DNA of 44,138 bases from an uncultured Flavobacteriales bacterium (GTDB lineage: Bacteria; Bacteroidota; Bacteroidia; Flavobacteriales_G; Salibacteraceae), in NCBI GenBank assembly GCA_937899835.1, contig CALCCE010000208.1:1-44138 (forward strand). The letters are read 5' to 3'. The notes under the pieces were generated by a model. It was not told the origin of the DNA. It did not search any database and was given only the letters and a program-made list of their open reading frames with translations. Below are positions 40,438-44,138 of the stretch, in pieces. Numbering within the stretch: position 1 is the stretch's first letter; the number at the start of each line of letters is the position of its first letter. The translations under genes were made by a program, and so were the position numbers.

Positions 40438-41301
40438 CTATCCAAGGGATAAGGCCAACCAAACGAGGCCCCATTGCAATACGATGGTTCCTTCCAGCAA
40501 CAAACTAAAATAAAATTCACTTTTCTTCGGATGGGCCAAAAGGATAAGTGGGAGTAACACTACCGCCGTGATGCTAAAGGGCCACCAAGGTAGCCCTTCA
40601 ACTAAGTCCCAGCTTTGCAGGCTAAAACCAATCAGGGCCACTAAGGCTGCAATACGGGCACCCCCAATGCCCAAAACCGTTGGAAATGTTTTCAATCCGG
40701 TGGTGCGATCGAGGTCAAAATCACGAATATCGAAAGGAATGGTGATGGCAATGATGTAGAGAAAACGATGCATCCACCAAGGGCCCATATTTTGAAAAAT
40801 AGCTATCCAATTCTCTCCGGAGCCAATCAGTGGCACAAAAACCGTAACATAGGCAATGACTGCTGCGATCAGAAACACTTTGGCGCCCGGTAAATCGCGC
40901 AAGCGTAGCCACCGATCTTTGCCGGGGATAAAAGGAATAGAATAGCCCATGGCTACCCCCCCAGCAGGCAACAGCAGTAAAACCGCTGATAAAGGTGCCC
41001 AAGCAGCTATGGTGAAACCCGCCATTGCCGCCACCAACGGTATACCACGACTGAGCAAACGGTGTTTTTTGGCCCAATTGTGCCTTTCACCCAGTTCTTC
41101 CTCCAATTGCTGCAACCCGACCACCCGATGGAGGCTGTAGAGAAAAACGGTGGCTACAAAAACCAGGGCCAACAACCACAAGTTGGCAGGTCGGCCTGCC
41201 ATCAGATAGGTTTGATGTGCCAATAAGGTGAAGGTAGCAGCAACATAGAGGTTGCTGAACACGAAGAACTGTAGCAATCGGTATGGCCAGGAGGACCTCA
41301 C
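40438..41301 (-). CDS. UbiA-like prenyltransferase-family membrane protein lacking the first Asp-rich motif
   Basis: 287 residues from GTG 41301; the frame opens at TTG 41346 but that would overlap the upstream gene by 26 bp. About eight helices. The second Asp-rich motif of UbiA enzymes is present, IPFDIRDFDLDRTTGLKTFPTVLG. The position of the first motif (NDxxD) instead reads FLYSLHRVVGLQQ, with no Asp pair. Bacteroidota have a UbiA subfamily with such changes. Canonical activity, transfer of prenyl diphosphate to an aromatic acceptor, may therefore be altered or absent. Downstream of a secreted protein and upstream of a GT-C-like protein. Confidence 0.75.
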   Translation of the reverse strand: MRSSWPYRLLQFFVFSNLYVAATFTLLAHQTYLMAGRPANLWLLALVFVATVFLYSLHRVVGLQQLEEELGERHNWAKKHRLLSRGIPLVAAMAGFTIAAWAPLSAVLLLLPAGGVAMGYSIPFIPGKDRWLRLRDLPGAKVFLIAAVIAYVTVFVPLIGSGENWIAIFQNMGPWWMHRFLYIIAITIPFDIRDFDLDRTTGLKTFPTVLGIGGARIAALVALIGFSLQSWDLVEGLPWWPFSITAVVLLPLILLAHPKKSEFYFSLLLEGTIVLQWGLVWLALSLG

Positions 41302-41320
41302 GGTTGCCCGAATTCGAAAT

Positions 41321-41977
41321 TTAGTTGGTGATGTTGTGTGTGGCAAGTCCCACTAAAGTACCCACTGTTGCCGCTTTCAGGGTAGTAAGAAAGCGTTTTC
41401 CGCGGATAACTCGTTTGAAGCCATCCCGATATTCGGGGTCATTGAGGTATTTAGGGTTTCGCACTGCTTTTTTAGGAATGGAACCCAAGAGCAATACCGG
41501 GATAGCAGGCAAAGGCGTAAAAGGCACCACCAAGATGCTACCGCTCACACCTCCCACATCATAGCCATTGTAGAATCCGGCGGCAAACCCGTAAAGTGCG
41601 TAGAAACTTCTCTTAAAATGATTCAGCGCATCCTGCTGTCCATAAACGAAGGAACGCGTTTCTTCAACCGTCCGGTAATTATCCGATTCCGGGTCGTGTT
41701 TGTAGGCAATAAACTCTGAGCCGTCACCGAATCGAATACAAAATACCCGGTAACTATCTATTTGTCTGATGTCGATTTTGTTCCGTTTCTCAACCCGGTA
41801 ATTGATCAAGGGTTTACCGTAGCCAATCACATCGACCACCAACTGCTGACCACTCATCAATAAGATCGTGTCGTTGAAGAGCGAATCTGTGGTTGTAGTG
41901 TCTTGGTCCTGGGCTTGAAGATTATCCACGGAAGTGAGTAATCCGAGGAAGACACCAATAAGAATTAGGGAGCGCAT
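41321..41977 (-). CDS. Secreted or membrane-associated protein, unknown
   Basis: 218 residues from ATG 41977, giving signal peptide MRSLILIGVFLGLLTSVDNLQAQ. The mature N-terminus is strand-rich (ILLMSGQQLVVDVIGYG, YRVEKRNKIDIRQIDSYRVFCIRF), resembling the small beta domain that precedes helices in many Bacteroidota envelope proteins. Two hydrophobic stretches follow (about 129-160), with a GY/Gly-rich region and LPAIPVLLLG. A basic segment (YRDGFKRVIRGKRFLTTLKAA) and a final hydrophobic helix end it. I recognise no family. It is the first gene of a three-gene minus operon and has a perfect -7 box 21 bp upstream. Confidence 0.65.
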   Translation of the reverse strand: MRSLILIGVFLGLLTSVDNLQAQDQDTTTTDSLFNDTILLMSGQQLVVDVIGYGKPLINYRVEKRNKIDIRQIDSYRVFCIRFGDGSEFIAYKHDPESDNYRTVEETRSFVYGQQDALNHFKRSFYALYGFAAGFYNGYDVGGVSGSILVVPFTPLPAIPVLLLGSIPKKAVRNPKYLNDPEYRDGFKRVIRGKRFLTTLKAATVGTLVGLATHNITN

Positions 41978-41998
41978 CACGATATCAATTCTGGGGGC

Positions 41999-42006
41999 CA
42001 AAGATA
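41999..42006 (-). promoter_or_regulatory. -7 promoter element of the three-gene minus operon
   Basis: TATCTTTG on the minus strand is an exact TAnnTTTG match, 21 bp before the ATG at 41977. No TTG lies at the usual -33 spacing. Confidence 0.45.
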
Positions 42007-42077
42007 AACATATATTTTGCCCACGAATGGGTAAAAAAGCTATGCGAAAAGAGCGTCATCAGATAGGGATTTGTCGT

Positions 42078-42085
42078 TATATTTG
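42078..42085 (+). promoter_or_regulatory. -7 promoter element of gcvP
   Basis: TATATTTG matches TAnnTTTG exactly, 34 bp before the gcvP ATG. A small dyad (AGCGC 42087-42091, loop TATTTT, GCGCT 42098-42102) sits at the predicted transcription start. There is no room for a glycine riboswitch. Confidence 0.5.
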
Positions 42086-42119
42086 CAGCGCTATTTTGCG
42101 CTAATAATCCTTTGTAGAC

Positions 42120-44138
42120 ATGAATAATCGGTCTTTTTTAGCCCGTCACCTGGGTCCTCGCCCAACAGATGCGGACCACATGTTAAATACGATCGGTGTT
42201 GCCTCGATCGATCAATTGATTAATGAAACCATTCCCGCAGGAATTCTCCTCTCTGAAGAACTGGATTTACCTGAAGGAATGACAGAGTACGAATACGCCG
42301 ACCACATCAGCGAATTGGCCAGTCAAAACAAGGTATTCCGTTCCTTTATCGGGCAGGGATATTACAACTGCATTGTTCCGGCCGTTATTCAACGAAACAT
42401 TCTCGAAAATCCGGGTTGGTATACCGCTTACACGCCATACCAGGCAGAAGTGGCCCAAGGCCGCTTGGAAGGACTACTCAATTTCCAAACCTTGGTTAGC
42501 GATCTTACGGGTATGGAAGTGGCCAATGCATCGCTGTTGGATGAGTCCACAGCTGCTGCTGAAGCGATGATTATGTTTTACAACACCCGATCGCGCAGCA
42601 TGGCCAAAGCTGGAGTGAATCGATTTTTTGCCGCCGAAACTTGTTTTCCACAAACCCTTGCGGTCCTCAAAACCCGTTCGGCTCACCTGGGCATTGACCT
42701 GGTGATCGGCAATCCTGCTGAGGTAGACCTGACACAAAATTTCTTTGGAGCGCTGTTGCAGTACCCCGACAACAATGGTCAAATCAACGACTACCGTGCC
42801 TGGGTGAACAACGCACAAAACGCAGACGTAAAAACTGCTGTAGCAGCAGATTTGCTTTCATTGGTCATGCTCACCCCTCCTGGGGAGTGGGGAGCCGATG
42901 CGGTGGTGGGAACTACCCAACGTTTCGGAATTCCAATGGGCTATGGCGGCCCGCATGCTGCATTTTTTGCCACGCGTGAAAATTACAAGCGCAACCTTCC
43001 CGGACGCATCATTGGTGTTTCCGTCGACCGCCAGGGGCGCAAAGCCCTACGGATGGCCCTGCAAACGCGTGAACAGCACATCCGCAGAGACAAAGCCACC
43101 TCCAACATTTGCACGGCACAGGCCCTCTTAGCCATTATGGCAGGGATGTATGGCGTTTACCACGGCCCCGACGGCTTGCGCAACATTGCAGAACAGGTAC
43201 ACCAACTGACGGCCACGCTGGCCAAAGAATTGATCCAACTTGGTGTGACGTTAAATAATGCACAGTACTTTGACACGCTGCACCTCAGCCTGCCAGCAGG
43301 AGTTAGCATCGAAGACCTCAAGGCCAAGGCTGAAGGGGTAAAATTCAATTTCTTCTACCCTGGCGACAACGCGGTGATGATTTCACTGGATGAAACTACC
43401 TCCCTGGAAAATGTAAATACTGTTTTGGCCGTATTTGCTGCTGCTTTAGGAAAGGACCGGGTAGTGGTAAGTGAACCCACTTCTACCACGATTAGCGAAG
43501 ACCACCTGCGCAAGACCGACTTTCTTACACACGAAGTATTTCATAAATACCGGAGCGAAACCGAAATGATGCGCTACCTCAAGCGCCTGGAAAACAAAGA
43601 CATTTCGCTCACTCACAGCATGATCTCGTTGGGAAGCTGCACCATGAAGCTCAATGCAGCTTCTGAGCTCTACCCGATTACCATGCCTGAGTTCGCTAAC
43701 ATTCACCCATTTGCACCGCTGGATCAAGCCAAAGGCTATCAGAAAATGCTGCACGAGTTGGAGAAAGATTTGTGCACCGTTACTGGTTTCGATGCCATCT
43801 CCCTGCAGCCCAACTCTGGTGCTCAAGGCGAGTACGCCGGTTTGTCGGTGATTCGTGCTTACCATGACGACCGTGGCGATCAGCACCGAAATATCGCTTT
43901 GATTCCTTCTTCTGCACACGGCACCAACCCCGCGAGTGCGGTAATGGCCGGCATGAAGGTAGTAGTGGTGAAAAGTGATGAGGAAGGAAAAATTGATGTT
44001 GCCGACCTTCGGGCCAAAGCAGAGCAGTACAGCGAAACCTTAGCAGCATTGATGGTAACCTATCCATCCACTCACGGGGTTTTTGAGGCAGACATCAAAG
44101 AAATCACACAAATCATTCACGACCACGGCGGTCAGGTG
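42120..44138 (+). CDS. gcvP: Glycine dehydrogenase (decarboxylating), P-protein of the glycine cleavage system (3' end outside the window)
   Basis: 673 codons are open from ATG 42120 to the window edge, out of about 950 in the family. It starts with MNNRSFLARHLGPRPTDADHML, the usual GcvP beginning. The N-terminal half has FIGQGYYNCIVPAVIQRNILENPGWYTAYTPYQAE, LLDESTAAAEAM and GYGGPHAAFFATRENYKRNLPGRIIGVSVDRQG. The second half has ISLGSCTMKLNAASE, QPNSGAQGEYAG and SSAHGTNPASA. P-protein decarboxylates glycine with PLP and passes the aminomethyl group to lipoylated H-protein. The PLP-binding lysine lies near residue 700 in family members, just beyond the edge, so it cannot be checked. Single long chain, not split into GcvPA/PB. 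Confidence 0.97.
   Translation, partial: MNNRSFLARHLGPRPTDADHMLNTIGVASIDQLINETIPAGILLSEELDLPEGMTEYEYADHISELASQNKVFRSFIGQGYYNCIVPAVIQRNILENPGWYTAYTPYQAEVAQGRLEGLLNFQTLVSDLTGMEVANASLLDESTAAAEAMIMFYNTRSRSMAKAGVNRFFAAETCFPQTLAVLKTRSAHLGIDLVIGNPAEVDLTQNFFGALLQYPDNNGQINDYRAWVNNAQNADVKTAVAADLLSLVMLTPPGEWGADAVVGTTQRFGIPMGYGGPHAAFFATRENYKRNLPGRIIGVSVDRQGRKALRMALQTREQHIRRDKATSNICTAQALLAIMAGMYGVYHGPDGLRNIAEQVHQLTATLAKELIQLGVTLNNAQYFDTLHLSLPAGVSIEDLKAKAEGVKFNFFYPGDNAVMISLDETTSLENVNTVLAVFAAALGKDRVVVSEPTSTTISEDHLRKTDFLTHEVFHKYRSETEMMRYLKRLENKDISLTHSMISLGSCTMKLNAASELYPITMPEFANIHPFAPLDQAKGYQKMLHELEKDLCTVTGFDAISLQPNSGAQGEYAGLSVIRAYHDDRGDQHRNIALIPSSAHGTNPASAVMAGMKVVVVKSDEEGKIDVADLRAKAEQYSETLAALMVTYPSTHGVFEADIKEITQIIHDHGGQV

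Noticed and set aside
42002-42119. Glycine riboswitch upstream of gcvP
   Set aside because: The -7 box leaves a leader of only about 28 nt, too short for the aptamer, and no conserved riboswitch core is visible.
1-44138. tRNA, rRNA, CRISPR array, insertion sequence or prophage
   Set aside because: No cloverleaf candidates, repeat-spacer arrays, transposase or phage proteins, or terminal inverted repeats were seen; a covariance-model scan would be needed to exclude small RNAs.

Overview
The window looks like a chromosomal segment of a free-living, aerobic member of the Bacteroidota (Flavobacteriia-like; genus not resolvable). The signs are Bacteroidota-type families (DUF3078, DUF6702, a DUF7619-like module, an OmpA protein with TSP3 repeats, a propeller-type sensor kinase), -7 boxes matching TAnnTTTG ahead of many genes, almost no Shine-Dalgarno sequences, and an aerobic gene set (KMO, SCO/cytochrome c). 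I see no tRNA, rRNA, CRISPR, IS element or prophage. Coding density is high. gcvP runs off the right edge and a short gene tail enters at the left edge.

Layout. 1-1864: two tandem small secreted Cys-rich proteins (the first only a tail), a small HTH protein, and a MarR-DoxX pair whose promoter carries two GTTTAAAC palindromes. 1861-7540: a divergent cluster made of an ECF sigma factor and a TPR-bearing anti-sigma-like membrane protein on +, opposite a PKD/DUF7619-like membrane-anchored exported protein and a TPR-CHAT (caspase-like) exported protein on -. A 16-bp terminator hairpin between the last two contains the start codon and a consensus -7 box of the CHAT gene. 7760-8353: a lone ClpP paralogue.

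8373-17822 (-) is a phosphorelay island read right to left: a 1596-residue propeller/Y_Y_Y/polytopic/PAS-PAS-GAF histidine kinase, a four-helix membrane protein with paired histidines, a PAS kinase with an unassigned N-terminal domain, a single-domain receiver, and a receiver-PAS-kinase hybrid. No DNA-binding output domain is encoded there.

18144-28324 holds an M1-type metallopeptidase, a DUF6702 protein, a lipoprotein-SCO-cytochrome c operon, an M20 amidohydrolase-half TauE-PD40/beta-barrel operon and a metallo-beta-lactamase hydrolase. 28432-33115 (+) holds a LytTR response regulator, two tandem MscS channels, a DUF3078 protein and an OmpA protein ending at a strong terminator. 33385-38270 holds an outer-membrane-like protein with kmo and kynU (-), divergent from hemL (+); the kynU and hemL -7 boxes are about 8 bp apart. 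38282-41977 (-) holds an uncharacterised secreted protein, a UbiA-like membrane protein and a GT-C-like/TPR membrane protein. gcvP starts at 42120.

The best candidates for an undescribed system are the sigma/anti-sigma/PKD/CHAT envelope cluster with its compressed terminator-promoter-start element, and the kinase island with its small histidine-bearing membrane protein.
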